A stretch of DNA of 64,000 bases from Streptomyces hayashii (GTDB lineage Bacteria; Actinomycetota; Actinomycetes; Streptomycetales; Streptomycetaceae). Of the stretch, positions 53,104 through 61,511 are shown piece after piece. The notes below the pieces were generated by a model. That model was not told where the DNA came from. It did not search any database and worked only from the letters and a program-made list of their open reading frames with translations. Made by a program: the position numbers and the translations under genes. Position 1 is the first letter of the stretch, and every line of letters begins with the position of its first letter. Location: assembly GCF_024539815.1 (NCBI RefSeq), contig NZ_JAHHIU010000079.1, forward strand, positions 60,518-124,517. The letters are read 5' to 3'.

Positions 53104-53682
53104 TCAGGAAGACTGCTTCTCGCCGGTGGGGGGCGGTTGATCAGGGCGGGGTCCGGCGCTGGCGTAGTAGAGGGTCCTGGCCTGTTTGACGCGGTCCAGG
53201 CTGGTGCCGTGCTCGGCTCCGTCGACGTTCAACGGCGGGCGGAGCCGGGAGATCAGTACCGTTTCCAGCGGGACAGGATCGGGATGCTCGCTCCAGGTGA
53301 GGGCGAGGTGCTGGTGCATCCAGTCGGTGAGGCGCTGTTCGTCCTCGCCGACCAGGACGACCCGGTCGGTCCAGGTGGTGCGGTAGCCCTGGCTAAGCAT
53401 CAGGAGTCCGGCCAGTGTGCGGCGCAGGGTGGAACGGCCGGAGTCCCTCAGGTGGTTCGAGACGATGCGGGACCGTAGCCGCTTGGCCTTGCCCAGGTAC
53501 AGAAGCCGCAGGTGAGCATCACCGGAGTTGGCGGGACCGTGGAAGGACGCGAGTACGTCTGCCGGCGCCCACCAGGCATACAGGCCCGCCGTGGTGGGCA
53601 GGCCGGCGACCGCCGCGTCCAGGGTGCGCGGTGCGGAGAGCAGGTCGGTTTCGGCCTGCCGGACGCTGAAGTCGTCGAGCAT
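53104..53682 (-). CDS. GIY-YIG nuclease-domain protein
   Basis: A 192-residue protein. [15 protein letters not shown] supplies the GIY-like strand (G-L-Y-A-W), [20 protein letters not shown] the Y-I-G-like strand with the catalytic Arg and the following basic helix, and [16 protein letters not shown] the next helix. GIY-YIG domains cut DNA in repair, homing and restriction. Stand-alone proteins with this W-W variant are frequent in actinobacteria. The neighbour 53739-53945 is a small helical protein on the same strand. Confidence 0.7.
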   Translation of the reverse strand: MLDDFSVRQAETDLLSAPRTLDAAVAGLPTTAGLYAWWAPADVLASFHGPANSGDAHLRLLYLGKAKRLRSRIVSNHLRDSGRSTLRRTLAGLLMLSQGYRTTWTDRVVLVGEDEQRLTDWMHQHLALTWSEHPDPVPLETVLISRLRPPLNVDGAEHGTSLDRVKQARTLYYASAGPRPDQPPPTGEKQSS

Positions 53683-53738
53683 GGAAACACCCTAGGACGG
53701 GCCGGGCGGACCGTCAGGGCTTCCGGTGCCGTCGGCGT

Positions 53739-53945
53739 TCAGCGGGCGCGTCCGCTCAGGATGTGACGGGCCCTGCGTTCCACGAGAACGGGCACGTAAC
53801 TGCGAACGGGGACGGTCTTCAGGCAGGCGCAGGCCGCGGCGACCGCGGTCTCGATCTCGTCAGGTGTGTGGGTGTCGCCGTGGGAGGTCTTGAGGTGCTC
53901 GGTGACGTGCTGGATGGCGACGTCCTCGTCCAGTTCGATCAGCAT
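53739..53945 (-). CDS. Small three-helix-bundle protein
   Basis: A 68-residue protein from ATG 53945 with GGGGGAG upstream. The helices are ELDEDVAIQHVTEHLKTSHG, EIETAVAAACACLKTVPV and VPVLVERRARHIL. This matches small actinobacterial proteins described as three-helix-bundle dimerisation domains, whose role is unknown. The open frame extends upstream to 54125 but the extension lacks coding character. Confidence 0.6.
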   Translation of the reverse strand: MLIELDEDVAIQHVTEHLKTSHGDTHTPDEIETAVAAACACLKTVPVRSYVPVLVERRARHILSGRAR

Positions 53946-54252
53946 GGCTCCCCCTCGTGGGGCAAGGACTCCTGAAGTTCTTCGGGCAGGGCCCGCGACA
54001 GCACCGTTTGGACACTCCTCAGCCGCCCGGTTGGCGGCGTCGCCGCTGCTGCCGACGGGCCCCAATATGGGACGGTAACAGAATAGTTCGGTAGCCGATG
54101 CAATGCGTAGGTCATGGCTCCGCAAATGGATACCCGCCGGTCACGGCCCGCCGACCTGTAGCGGCGTTCCAGAACGGTCCACGCACTGCCTGCACCCGTG
54201 CAAGTCGTGGCACGCTTGCGCCCAGAGCGATGACGTACCAGCCGGGAGAGAC

Positions 54253-54822
54253 ATGGACAGCACACACGACGTGTACGTCCCCGAAGGCACCTTCGGTGTC
54301 CTCGACGCTGGAGAAATCCCTGTTCAGACTGCGGACTGGGGTAATGGACTTGCTGTCCCCATGTCACAGGGGGCTCTCGTGGTCACGGGGATCCACACCG
54401 GCACGGTCCGGGCCACGGCGACCGCTCTGGCCGGGCCACCAGTCGCGTCGGTGCACGCCTTCTGGGAAGAGATCGTGGAAGTCGGCGTGCGCGTCACCAC
54501 GGGTCCCCTCCGGGTCGAGTCTCTCGAACACGGCCCGGTCGACGGACTTGCTCCCCTCAGTCCTGCGGGACTGGGCTGGTACCGGCTCCGCGTCCACGCG
54601 CGAGGTCGCAACATCCTCCCGGACAAGGTCAGCACCGAGCCCGTGGAGGACTATCTCCTGGTGACATGGCCGGCAACCCCGTCCGACGCAGACATCATCC
54701 GCAGCAGCGACCGCATCGACCACGCTCTCGCTCACGCATCCGACATGCCCGAGCCGCAGCCGCCCGCCCCTACACGGGGCGCAGAGCAGGAAGCCCTCCG
54801 TCGACGGTTGCTACGGGGGTAG
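54253..54822 (+). CDS. Hypothetical protein
   Basis: A 189-residue protein from ATG 54253 with GGGAGAG close upstream. It is beta-rich with regular hydrophobic strands (GALVVTGIHTGTVRATATAL, WYRLRVHARGRNIL, VEDYLLVTWPA) and a charged C-terminal helix (RGAEQEALRRRLLRG). Similar single-domain proteins are common in Streptomyces, sometimes near restriction or toxin genes, but I do not know the function. A hairpin follows the gene. Confidence 0.55.
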   Translation: MDSTHDVYVPEGTFGVLDAGEIPVQTADWGNGLAVPMSQGALVVTGIHTGTVRATATALAGPPVASVHAFWEEIVEVGVRVTTGPLRVESLEHGPVDGLAPLSPAGLGWYRLRVHARGRNILPDKVSTEPVEDYLLVTWPATPSDADIIRSSDRIDHALAHASDMPEPQPPAPTRGAEQEALRRRLLRG

Positions 54823-54883
54823 ACCGATTTTCGTCTCAACGGGACCGTCACTGCGTGGCCTCGCCGGTCGGCAACCGCAGCGA

Positions 54884-54906
54884 ACGGCCCTTCGTTGGCG
54901 GGCCGT
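54884..54906. terminator. Hairpin between convergent genes
   Basis: ACGGCCC (54884-54890) and GGGCCGT (54900-54906) form a perfect seven-base stem with a nine-base loop between the convergent genes ending at 54822 and 54932. No run of T follows, as is usual for terminators in high-GC actinobacteria. Confidence 0.45.
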
Positions 54907-54931
54907 GATGCCTCCGCGTCTGGGACGGCCG

Positions 54932-55813
54932 TCACGACCGTTTCCCGCCGGACACCTCGGCCGGCACCCTGTCCTCCCCCGCGGTACCCGGCGGATACGG
55001 CGCATCGTCGTCCGGCCGCGGACGGCGGGTGACAACCAGGAACACCAGCGCGCCGGTGAACAGCACCAGCGACACCCAGCCGTTCAGCCGCAGGCCCAGG
55101 AATTGGTTGGCGTGATCGATGCGCAGTGCCTCGATCCACGCCCGCCCGGCGGTGTAGGCGAGGACGTAGCAGGCGAACAGCCGCCCCCTGCGCAGCCGTT
55201 GGTGGTGGTGGCGGTCGAGGAACAGCAGCAGCGCCATCACACCCAGGTTCCACAGCGACTCGTACAGGAAGGTGGGGTGGTACAGGGCGACGTCCGGGCT
55301 GCCGGCGGGCCGGTTCGCGGGGTCGATGTGCAGCGCCCACGGCAGGCCGGTGGGACGGCCGTACAGCTCCTGATTGAAATAGTTGCCCCACCGCCCGATC
55401 CCCTGCGCCAGCACCAGGCCGGGCGCGACGGCATCGGCGAAGTCGGCCAGCCTGATGCCACGGCGGCGGCAGCCCAGCCACGCCCCCACCGCACCCAGCG
55501 CCACCGCGCCGGGGATACCCAGGCCGCCGTCCCAGATGTACAGGGCGCGGATGGGTTGCTTGCCGGCGGTGAAGTACAGCTCCGGGTCGGTGATCACGTG
55601 GTACAGACGCCCGCCGAGCACGCCGAACGGCACCGCCCATACCGCGATGTCCGCGATGTCCTCACGGCGCCCGCCCCGCGCCTCCCAGCGGCGGCCGGTG
55701 AGCCACACGGCGGTGAAGATGCCGGCCAGGATGCACAGCGCGTACGCGCGGATCGGCACCGGTCCGAGGTGCCACACCCCCTGGGACGGGCTGGGCAGGT
55801 ACGCCAGGTTCAT
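54932..55813 (-). CDS. lgt: Prolipoprotein diacylglyceryl transferase
   Basis: A 293-residue membrane enzyme from ATG 55813. It transfers diacylglycerol from phosphatidylglycerol to the lipobox cysteine of prolipoproteins. The Lgt signature is GIGRWGNYFNQELYGRPTGL, with earlier YALCILAGIFTAVW, the GGLGIPGAVALGAVG helix and the late RAWIEALRIDHA. Seven hydrophobic helices can be counted. Every Streptomyces has housekeeping lgt copies, so one in a mobile element is an extra paralogue, perhaps linked to exported cargo. It is divergent from the MarR gene. Confidence 0.9.
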   Translation of the reverse strand: MNLAYLPSPSQGVWHLGPVPIRAYALCILAGIFTAVWLTGRRWEARGGRREDIADIAVWAVPFGVLGGRLYHVITDPELYFTAGKQPIRALYIWDGGLGIPGAVALGAVGAWLGCRRRGIRLADFADAVAPGLVLAQGIGRWGNYFNQELYGRPTGLPWALHIDPANRPAGSPDVALYHPTFLYESLWNLGVMALLLFLDRHHHQRLRRGRLFACYVLAYTAGRAWIEALRIDHANQFLGLRLNGWVSLVLFTGALVFLVVTRRPRPDDDAPYPPGTAGEDRVPAEVSGGKRS

Positions 55814-55840
55814 GAAATCGACCGTTCTGCATGTGCGAGG

Positions 55841-55857
55841 CCCGGCCACGGGCCGGG
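55841..55857. promoter_or_regulatory. Hairpin in the lgt-marR divergent region
   Basis: CCCGGCC-ACG-GGCCGGG is a perfect seven-base stem with a three-base loop, 28-44 bases upstream of the lgt start. It could affect the lgt leader RNA or be an operator for the divergent MarR regulator; the sequence alone does not decide. Confidence 0.4.
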
Positions 55858-55956
55858 GAAGACCCGCCCGACAATACATCGGACACCGAAGCATCTGGTG
55901 GTCGGATCCCTGCACTTAGGGCAGGCACACGCAGGCGGCCCCGCTACTCTTGCCGC

Positions 55957-56466
55957 ATGTCCGCGCAGCCCTGCTCCGCAGCGTCATCAATGTCCTGCCC
56001 CACCACTGAGGTGTCGGACGCCCGGCTGCTTACCGAGGCCGTGACCCGGCTGCGCCGCGCGCTACGCGCTTCGATCCGCACCGACTACCCGTGGGAGACC
56101 CTGCCCATGGCCCAGGTCGAGCTGCTGCAGGTGCTCGGCGAGCACTCGCCCGCCCGGATCAGCGACCTAGCCACCCGCCAGCGCCTCGCCCCCAGCACCG
56201 TCAGCGGACTGATCGGCCAGATGATCAACGCCGGACTCGTCGTCCGCGAGATCGACCCCGCCGACCGACGCGCCTCCGTCGTCACCCTCACCGACACCGG
56301 CCGCGAACAACTCGCCGCGTGGACCGCCGCCCACGAACGCCGCCTGGACGCCGCCCTCACCGCCCTCGACGACACCGAGCGCGCCGCCGTCGCCGACGCC
56401 CTGCCCGCCCTGTTCCGGCTCGCCGAGCACCTGGGCGAACCAGGGGACGGCCCAGGTGCGCACTGA
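55957..56466 (+). CDS. MarR family transcriptional regulator
   Basis: A 169-residue protein from ATG 55957 (a second ATG is at 55990). The winged helix is MAQVELLQVLGEHSPARISD, LATRQRLAPSTVSGLIGQMI and VVREIDPADRRASVVTLTDT, the standard MarR recognition helix and D-x-R-D/R wing. Helices at both ends make the dimer. It is divergent from lgt with 143 bases between starts and probably regulates lgt or itself; the ligand is unknown. Confidence 0.9.
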   Translation: MSAQPCSAASSMSCPTTEVSDARLLTEAVTRLRRALRASIRTDYPWETLPMAQVELLQVLGEHSPARISDLATRQRLAPSTVSGLIGQMINAGLVVREIDPADRRASVVTLTDTGREQLAAWTAAHERRLDAALTALDDTERAAVADALPALFRLAEHLGEPGDGPGAH

Positions 56467-56720
56467 TCCATGCGAGGTGACCCACCTGGTGCCTGCTCCA
56501 CGGTGATGCGATCCCGCCAGAATGCCGCGGACGCCGCCCGCAGACCACCGCCGCCGACGGACCGGCCGGGCACGGGACAAGACAGCTGCGCCTCGCCCAG
56601 GAGCACTTCCGGTACGCGCCCACTGACTGGCGATCGAGTAATCACTGAGTCCCAGCATGCCGTAGCCATAAGAAAACAGGGCCGCACCCGCGGCCTGGGC
56701 TGCGCCGGCGCCGTTGAATT

Positions 56721-57365
56721 CTACGACTGCACGGTCCTCTCGCGGAGCGCGGCACCGACTTTCTGGTAAGAGTCGATTCGGTGCTGTGCACGGCGGGCAC
56801 GTTCCTCCGGGTCTCGCACGAAGAGAGCCTGCTGCCCGGGGTGGTAGGTACTCACGACCTCCAGAATCCGGTCACGGACAGCACCAGGGTGCGCCTTGAG
56901 CAGGCGGCGCCACACATCCTGGGCTTCATTGCCCTGGAGGAGCACGACCTCTGCCTTTGGCATCACCCCCAGCAACTGTTTCAGAACTTCGGCACCAGCC
57001 TGGAGCTCAGCCGCCTTCGGCGAGCGGTTGATGTACCAGGGATACGCATTCCAGGGAGTGACGTCATGCGGCGCTATCCCAGCCCGCTCGAAGATCTGGG
57101 CCTGAAGTTCCGCAGTCGGATCATCGTTCTCCACACACAGGAATCCCGAGCCGGTGCCGTCCAGCGTCTTGGGGCCCGGGTCTCGCAGAATGGACAAGAC
57201 ACGAGCCTCCGCTCCTCCGTGCCAGGGCGCGACATATGGCATCCAGCCGCGCCCTTCCGGCTGGCGCAAGGTATCGACCATCTCGTTGATCGGACGGACA
57301 TGAGGGGCGTAGCGCCCCTGCTCCTGCTCCGCCCGGAACGCCGCTTCACGCATCCGTCTGGCCAT
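56721..57365 (-). CDS. Uracil-DNA glycosylase superfamily-like protein
   Basis: A 214-residue protein from ATG 57365 with GGAGGAA upstream. ARVLSILRDPGPKTLDGTGS resembles the active-site loop after the first strand, DVTPWNAYPWYINRSPK the conserved N-containing loop, and VVSTYHPGQQALF the H-P-x final motif of UDG-fold proteins. It is a distant member, so it may remove damaged bases or bind nucleic acid without activity. It is the last gene of element 2 before its right end. Confidence 0.6.
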   Translation of the reverse strand: MARRMREAAFRAEQEQGRYAPHVRPINEMVDTLRQPEGRGWMPYVAPWHGGAEARVLSILRDPGPKTLDGTGSGFLCVENDDPTAELQAQIFERAGIAPHDVTPWNAYPWYINRSPKAAELQAGAEVLKQLLGVMPKAEVVLLQGNEAQDVWRRLLKAHPGAVRDRILEVVSTYHPGQQALFVRDPEERARRAQHRIDSYQKVGAALRERTVQS

Positions 57366-57740
57366 ACTTCCTCCAACACCGGCGACACCAATGCAGGGAC
57401 CCTAACGGGCATGTCTGACACTGTTTGATCGAACCTGCCGTAGGCATGCAGACGACGCGTCCAAAACGCTCGTTGCCACAGGAGGAGTCGCCGAGTCGAT
57501 TCGGGTCGGTCGGGCGGGATACGCGCCGCCGAGCGGACGCTGTGTGCAGCCTTCACCGGAGGTACCGTTCCAGTCCGGAGGCTGGGCCGCTTCCGACGTG
57601 CCTTGCATGTCTGTACTGCGCAGACCCTCGCCTCAAGCATCACACAGCGTGGCATATCCGTTCGCCGCACGCCGCTTTCGCCCACGCCTAACCACCTGCA
57701 GGGCCATCGAACCGACAAAAACGGTTCCGACAATGGACTT
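57366..57740. other. Noncoding right end of element 2
   Basis: About 375 bases between the glycosylase-like start and the right inverted repeat. No gene is apparent. Two CCGACA(A) words near 57713 and 57726 mirror TTGTCG words at the left end and may be recombinase arm sites. Confidence 0.45.
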
Positions 57741-57751
57741 GCCTAGTGAAT
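57741..57751. repeat. Right terminal inverted repeat of element 2
   Basis: GCCTAGTGAAT, whose reverse complement matches the left end at nine of eleven bases. The kinase codons resume at 57753. Confidence 0.6.
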
Positions 57752-57752
57752 C

Positions 57753-58330
57753 GGCAGGAAGTCACCGTGGATGAAACCGACCGGCAAAGTTCCCGTACGG
57801 CCGAGTTCGGCGGCATGCCACCGTACGGTGCGCCGTTCCTCGGGGCTGATCAGGTCCCCGGCCTGTTGCAGGTGTTTCTCGGCGCCGGTGGCGGCGCGCG
57901 TGACCTCGGCCGCGGCAGCCGCATGGTGGTTGGTCGTGAGGTCGGCCGGGCCGCCGTGGAAGCGCTGCAGCCAGCTGCCGGCCTTCCGGTGCAGTCCGCG
58001 CTGGTCGGCCGGGGTGAGGGAGAGCGACTTCGGCGGCTGGCCGGGGACGGAGGAGACCAGCAGGGCCAGCTGTTGTGGGTCGGCGGTCAGCAGCAAGGGC
58101 GCGGTGCCGGGCTCCAGGCCCGGGGTTACCTCGCGCAGGGCACGGGTCTCCCGGCTGAAGAACGTCGGGTTCGGCGCCACCTTCACGAAAACCCGGCCGG
58201 CGCTGCATGTCAGCTCCCACACGCGGGAGTTGATGCGCTTGTGGGAGACGTCTCGTACGGAGCGGATCTGGCCGACGGTGCTCTGAGCCCATTCGAGCAG
58301 GGCGGGCGGGATCGGTTTGGCGACGCTCAT
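57753..58330 (-). pseudogene. APH-type kinase, N-terminal part (split by element 2)
   Basis: ATG 58330 overlaps the stop of the short peptide gene (ATGA). The reading VWELTCSAGRVFVKVAPNPT gives the nucleotide-binding Lys strand, FSRETRALREVTPGLEPGTA the Glu helix, and VGFIHGDFLP the catalytic H-G-D loop, where the native frame stops and continues at 40012. Inside the element the frame ends at 57743. APH-fold kinases phosphorylate small molecules and, in some peptide pathways, Ser/Thr residues. Confidence 0.9.
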
Positions 58331-58482
58331 GCCCCCCACCTCGGATACGGACGTGAGCTATCGACGGACAGCACGCTCACGGCGTCAACCCCGTGCGCGG
58401 TACGGGTCCGAGCGGGCGCAGGGGCCTGGGCCCTCTGTTCGACAGCAGGAGGAGCGAGAGTGAGGGTGGGGACGGGATTCAT
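58327..58482 (-). CDS. Short peptide, possible RiPP precursor (peptide 1)
   Basis: A 51-residue peptide from ATG 58482 with an ideal ribosome site (AGGAGGAAGCC). It begins MNPVPTLTLAPPAVEQ, has an Ala/Pro/Arg-rich middle and ends AVSVLSVDSSRPYPRWGA, without cysteine. Its stop overlaps the kinase start (ATGA). Size, strong translation start and position before a kinase, NUDIX enzyme, exporter and two methyltransferases fit a ribosomally made, modified peptide; the C-terminal Ser/Arg/Pro/aromatic part would be the core. A peptide at 63094-63399 shares both end motifs. The RiPP interpretation is inference. Confidence 0.6.
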   Translation of the reverse strand: MNPVPTLTLAPPAVEQRAQAPAPARTRTAHGVDAVSVLSVDSSRPYPRWGA

Positions 58483-58740
58483 GGCTTCCTCCTGTAGTAC
58501 GGCGGATGGATACGGCGACTCAACAACTTCCCTGATGGGAAAGGCGTTACGGCCGGCAGTGGGCGAAGGATCGGTCGAAAGTTCGACGGGGGCTGGTCGG
58601 TCTTGCGGGGACTGGGTGATGCGGCCGTAATCCGGAGTTCGATCACTCGCACAGGGGGTCGTCACCTGATCGAGGGATTGCCCGCCGCTTGGTGCGGAGG
58701 GGCGCCCGCGGCGGGGTGTGCTGTCGGCTCGGCGCAGTGC

Positions 58741-59103
58741 CTACCACGGTGACCCGGTCGGCGTCTCTGAGCAGATCGGCAAGAACAGCGGGATCGGAGC
58801 GGTGGTCATCCACGACGTCCTGGCCGAGCGGACTGCGATGATCTGCCCGAGCACCTCATCGCCGAAGACTTGCCGCCACTCGCGCAGCGTCCGCGCCAGC
58901 AGTTCCAGATATGTGGCGGCGGACAGGACCCGCCCGGCCGCAGGATGGACTCGTTTTCTGGCGCCCTCGCTGGCGGTACGGGTTTTGCCGGTGCCGCAGG
59001 CCATCACCAGCGTCGTACGCCCGGCCGTATCCAGCTCGTTGACCGCGCAACGGACCGTGTCCTGCTGATGGGACCACAGGGCCGGCGGAGAAATGCTCGG
59101 CAC
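58741..59103 (-). pseudogene. Helicase-like protein, N-terminal fragment
   Basis: From GTG 59103 the frame reads ALWSHQQDTVRCAVNELDTA, TTLVMACGTGKTRTASEGAR and LARTLREWRQVFGDEVLGQI. These are the Q motif, Walker A and motif Ia of a DEAD/DEAH helicase. The similarity then stops and the frame ends after about 35 unrelated residues. No later motifs lie downstream, so the gene is truncated. It differs from the helicase fragment at 20868-21157. Confidence 0.7.
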
Positions 59104-59403
59104 GGGTGTCTCTTCCTCGATTGTTCATGACAGGTGGAAGGCGTGCTGCCCCGCCCCGGGCGGCACGCCGAGGCCAGCCATCGCACGGCCCGGTTCCGGT
59201 TCTTGACGCTTCCGCCGCCGGGAGGCGCCACGGGGTGAGCGCCTCGCTCCACGTTGCCTGCTCGCGGGAGCTGCTCGCCACCGAGCGGACGAGGAGCGAG
59301 GCACTAGCGCTCAGCACGGCCGAGATCGGCACGGCGACCAGTGTGAAAGGTGTATCCAGGGTCCCCCGGATGGGGCGGTGGACGATGCGATCCTGCACAT
59401 CCG
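59104..59403. other. Gap with an unassigned minus-strand frame
   Basis: About 300 bases. A minus-strand frame has a hydrophobic stretch (FTLVAVPISAVLSASASLLV) that could be a single membrane helix of a decayed gene, but there is no ribosome site and no family match. Nothing else is visible. Confidence 0.35.
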
Positions 59404-60249
59404 TCAGGACGGTTGTCCGATGATGGCCGTGTGGGCGACCCGGAGGTGTGCCGTGCACGGATGCTCCGGGCCCAAGGAGTGTTCGCTGGCTGCGCAGGCG
59501 TCCGTGATGAGTTCGGCGGCTTCGTGGTGGCGTCCGATGGCGTGCACGATGAGGGCGAGGTCACGGCGCAGCAGCAGGGTGTGCGGGTGCGTGGGCCCCT
59601 GGCGTGTGTTCCGCAGTTCGAGCAGGGTCCGTGCTTCGAGTTCGGCTTCTTCGTGCGCGCCAATCTCGTGGAGGGCCTGGACGAACAGATGCCGCGCGGC
59701 CCAGCAGTCCGGGTGGGCCTCTCCCAGGGTGAAGTGGGCGTCCGTCACGAGGGCACGTACCTTCGATATGGCGGTGTCGTCCTGGGTGCGTACAAGGATC
59801 CAGGGCAGGGCCAGGCTGATGGACACCCGTGTCTCGGGATTGATGGCGGGCGCCAGATCAGCGCGGCGCTCGGCCTCGCGGGCCAGTTCCCGCGCCTCGG
59901 TCCATCGGCCTTGTTCACCGAGGGCTTCCGCGAGGCGGGCCATCGTGGTCAGAGTGGCCGCCGCCATCGGGCCGTCGGTCGCCACCCGAAGCTCCAGCGC
60001 GTCCTTCAGTCGCGCTTCGGCGTCCTGGTAGCGGGCGAGCCCGTGCAGGGCCAGCGCATGGCCCTCCAACAGAGCCGGAAGGTCGCGGTGCGCGCCGTCC
60101 TGCTGACGCTCCCCGCCGGCCGGGACTTCCTCCCCGGCAGGGGCGTCTATCAGTGCCGTGTAGAGCTGCTCGGCCTCGGGGAACCGGCCCTCGCGCAGGG
60201 CGTGCTCGGCCTGCTCACGGGCCCTGTCGAAGTCGGTGATCAGCGTCAT
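59404..60249 (-). CDS. TPR-repeat protein
   Basis: A 281-residue all-helical protein from ATG 60249. Tetratricopeptide-like pairs recur: AEHALREGRFPEAEQLYTAL, LAEALGEQGRWTEARELARE, ALHEIGAHEEAELEARTLLE and VHAIGRHHEAAELITDACAA, the last with the G-P-x-H-P-x-T spacing typical of Streptomyces NB-ARC/TPR regulators. No ATPase or DNA-binding domain is attached. It is likely a protein-protein interaction module; the partner is unknown. It lies 115 bases after the DUF6082 gene on the same strand. Confidence 0.75.
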   Translation of the reverse strand: MTLITDFDRAREQAEHALREGRFPEAEQLYTALIDAPAGEEVPAGGERQQDGAHRDLPALLEGHALALHGLARYQDAEARLKDALELRVATDGPMAAATLTTMARLAEALGEQGRWTEARELAREAERRADLAPAINPETRVSISLALPWILVRTQDDTAISKVRALVTDAHFTLGEAHPDCWAARHLFVQALHEIGAHEEAELEARTLLELRNTRQGPTHPHTLLLRRDLALIVHAIGRHHEAAELITDACAASEHSLGPEHPCTAHLRVAHTAIIGQPS

Positions 60250-60364
60250 GTGTGCCTCCTGGTGCTGATGTGCGAAAGGGGAGTCAGGCGGGAAGCGCGG
60301 TGTCCGGGGAAGGGAGACCGCTGCTTCGGTGGCCGGTGGCGGTCTGTACTGGTCACGGACGTGT

Positions 60365-60832
60365 TCAGGCGAGGGCCTGGAAGGTGGGCAGGACGTCGCC
60401 GGTTTCGTCCTGGTAGGCGGTGTCCACCAGGGAGTGGAAGCGGCGGGCGTACGCGTCGTCGGCCGCTTGGGCGCGTGCGTCCCGTACGCGGGTCCACCAT
60501 TTCTGGCCGTCGGGGGTGGCGAACAGGGCGAGTGCCGCGCTGTGGATGCCGTCGGGGGAGAGGGTGCCGACGCGGTACATCGCCTCCCAGGCCGAGACCC
60601 AGGCGTTGCGGTGGAGGTGGAGGCGGCGTTCGGCCGGGGGCAGCGGGTCCAGGCTTCCCCAGATCGCGCGGAGGCTGGGGCGGGCGATCTGTTCAGCGAG
60701 GAGCTGTTGGTGGAGGTGTGCGGTGGCCAGGACGGTTCGGTCGCGGTGTCGGCGGTGGCTGAGGACGGTATGAGCGAGGGCGGTGCCGGCGAGGGCGAGC
60801 AGTGCGGCGTTCGTGAGGCGGTTGCTGCGCAT
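60365..60832 (-). CDS. DUF6082 family protein
   Basis: A 155-residue protein from ATG 60832. One N-terminal hydrophobic helix (NAALLALAGTALAHTVL) is followed by helices carrying RRLHLHRNAWVSAWEAMYRV and TPDGQKWWTRVRDAR, the pattern of the Streptomyces DUF6082 group. Function unknown. Before insertion of the IS at 60868 its start lay only about 34 bases after the stop of the DUF5753 gene now at 62523, so the two were probably one transcript. Confidence 0.65.
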   Translation of the reverse strand: MRSNRLTNAALLALAGTALAHTVLSHRRHRDRTVLATAHLHQQLLAEQIARPSLRAIWGSLDPLPPAERRLHLHRNAWVSAWEAMYRVGTLSPDGIHSAALALFATPDGQKWWTRVRDARAQAADDAYARRFHSLVDTAYQDETGDVLPTFQALA

Positions 60833-60983
60833 AGGGGGTTGGCTTCCTTCCGCGTGGTGGGGTCTCAGAAGCCGTGTCTCAACCGAACATGATCGCTTGA
60901 TCTCTGCTGGTCAGGCATGGTTTCGCTCGTAGCGAGGGAGGCATGCGGCGTCTTGTTTCCGCTCCGTGAGCGAGGGGTGCGCG

Positions 60984-61511
60984 ATGGCGTCGGTGCTGGG
61001 AATGCTGGAGGAGCGGGAGACAGCGGCCCGTGTGCGGGTGGAGGGCTTGCGGGAGGAAGTCGCCCGGTTGGCTGGGGTGTTGGAGGCCGCCGAGATCGAG
61101 CTGGACCGGCGTGTGATCGCGCGGGAGGAGCTGGTCGAGGCCCTGGCAGCCTCGGCTGCCGAGACCACCGCCGTGACCGGGACTGAGACGGAGCAGAAAG
61201 CCGTGCCCGCGCCGGTGCCGGGCTCGATCGTGCCTCCTTGGCACGAGGGATTGCCGGTGACGGTGCTGGCGCCGGACTATCAGCGGATCCTGGGCGTGCT
61301 CGATGAGCGGCAGCCGTCGGGGCAGGGACCGCTGAAGGCCAGGGAGATCGCGAGGGAGTTGGGCCTTCAGACGACGTCGGCGAAGGTCGAGGGGGTGCGC
61401 TCAAAGGCCAGGCGGCTGGCGGAGCGCGGGTGGCTCGTGCAGGAGACGTCGGGGATGTTCAGCGCAGGCCGGCGGCCCGTGGCCGTGCCAGGCGTCGGCT
61501 CATCCGCGTGA
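60984..61511 (+). CDS. Passenger winged-helix coiled-coil protein of the IS
   Basis: A 175-residue protein from ATG 60984 (GTG 60966 possible). The N-terminal half is a coiled coil (RVEGLREEVARLAGVLEAAE). The C-terminal half is a winged helix (LKAREIARELGLQTTSAKVE, RSKARRLAERGWLVQETSGM). It lies wholly inside the IS inverted repeats and overlaps the transposase gene tail to tail by 53 bases. A role in regulating transposition or the IS is inferred from position. Such proteins are common in Streptomyces, often beside transposases. Confidence 0.7.
   Translation: MASVLGMLEERETAARVRVEGLREEVARLAGVLEAAEIELDRRVIAREELVEALAASAAETTAVTGTETEQKAVPAPVPGSIVPPWHEGLPVTVLAPDYQRILGVLDERQPSGQGPLKAREIARELGLQTTSAKVEGVRSKARRLAERGWLVQETSGMFSAGRRPVAVPGVGSSA

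Larger units (their letters stand above)
40013..57752. mobile_element. Element 2: recombinase-trio (Tn554/RIT-like) transposon in a kinase gene
   Basis: The boundaries come from the two halves of one APH-type kinase gene. The left edge starts TTTCTCTAGGC (40013-40023) and the right edge reversed starts ATTCACTAGGC (57751-57741), nine of eleven bases matching. TTGTCG-type words recur inside both ends. Length is about 17.74 kb, one base uncertain because the junction base C is shared. From the left it carries three recombinases and a helper gene in the same order as element 1, then about 11 kb of cargo up to the glycosylase-like gene. No obvious direct repeat flanks it, as with Tn554, which does not duplicate its target. 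Confidence 0.8.

Noticed and set aside
52498..53478. 326-residue plus-strand frame opposite the ATPase and GIY-YIG genes
   Set aside because: No ribosome site, biased composition, and it overlaps two recognisable minus-strand genes.
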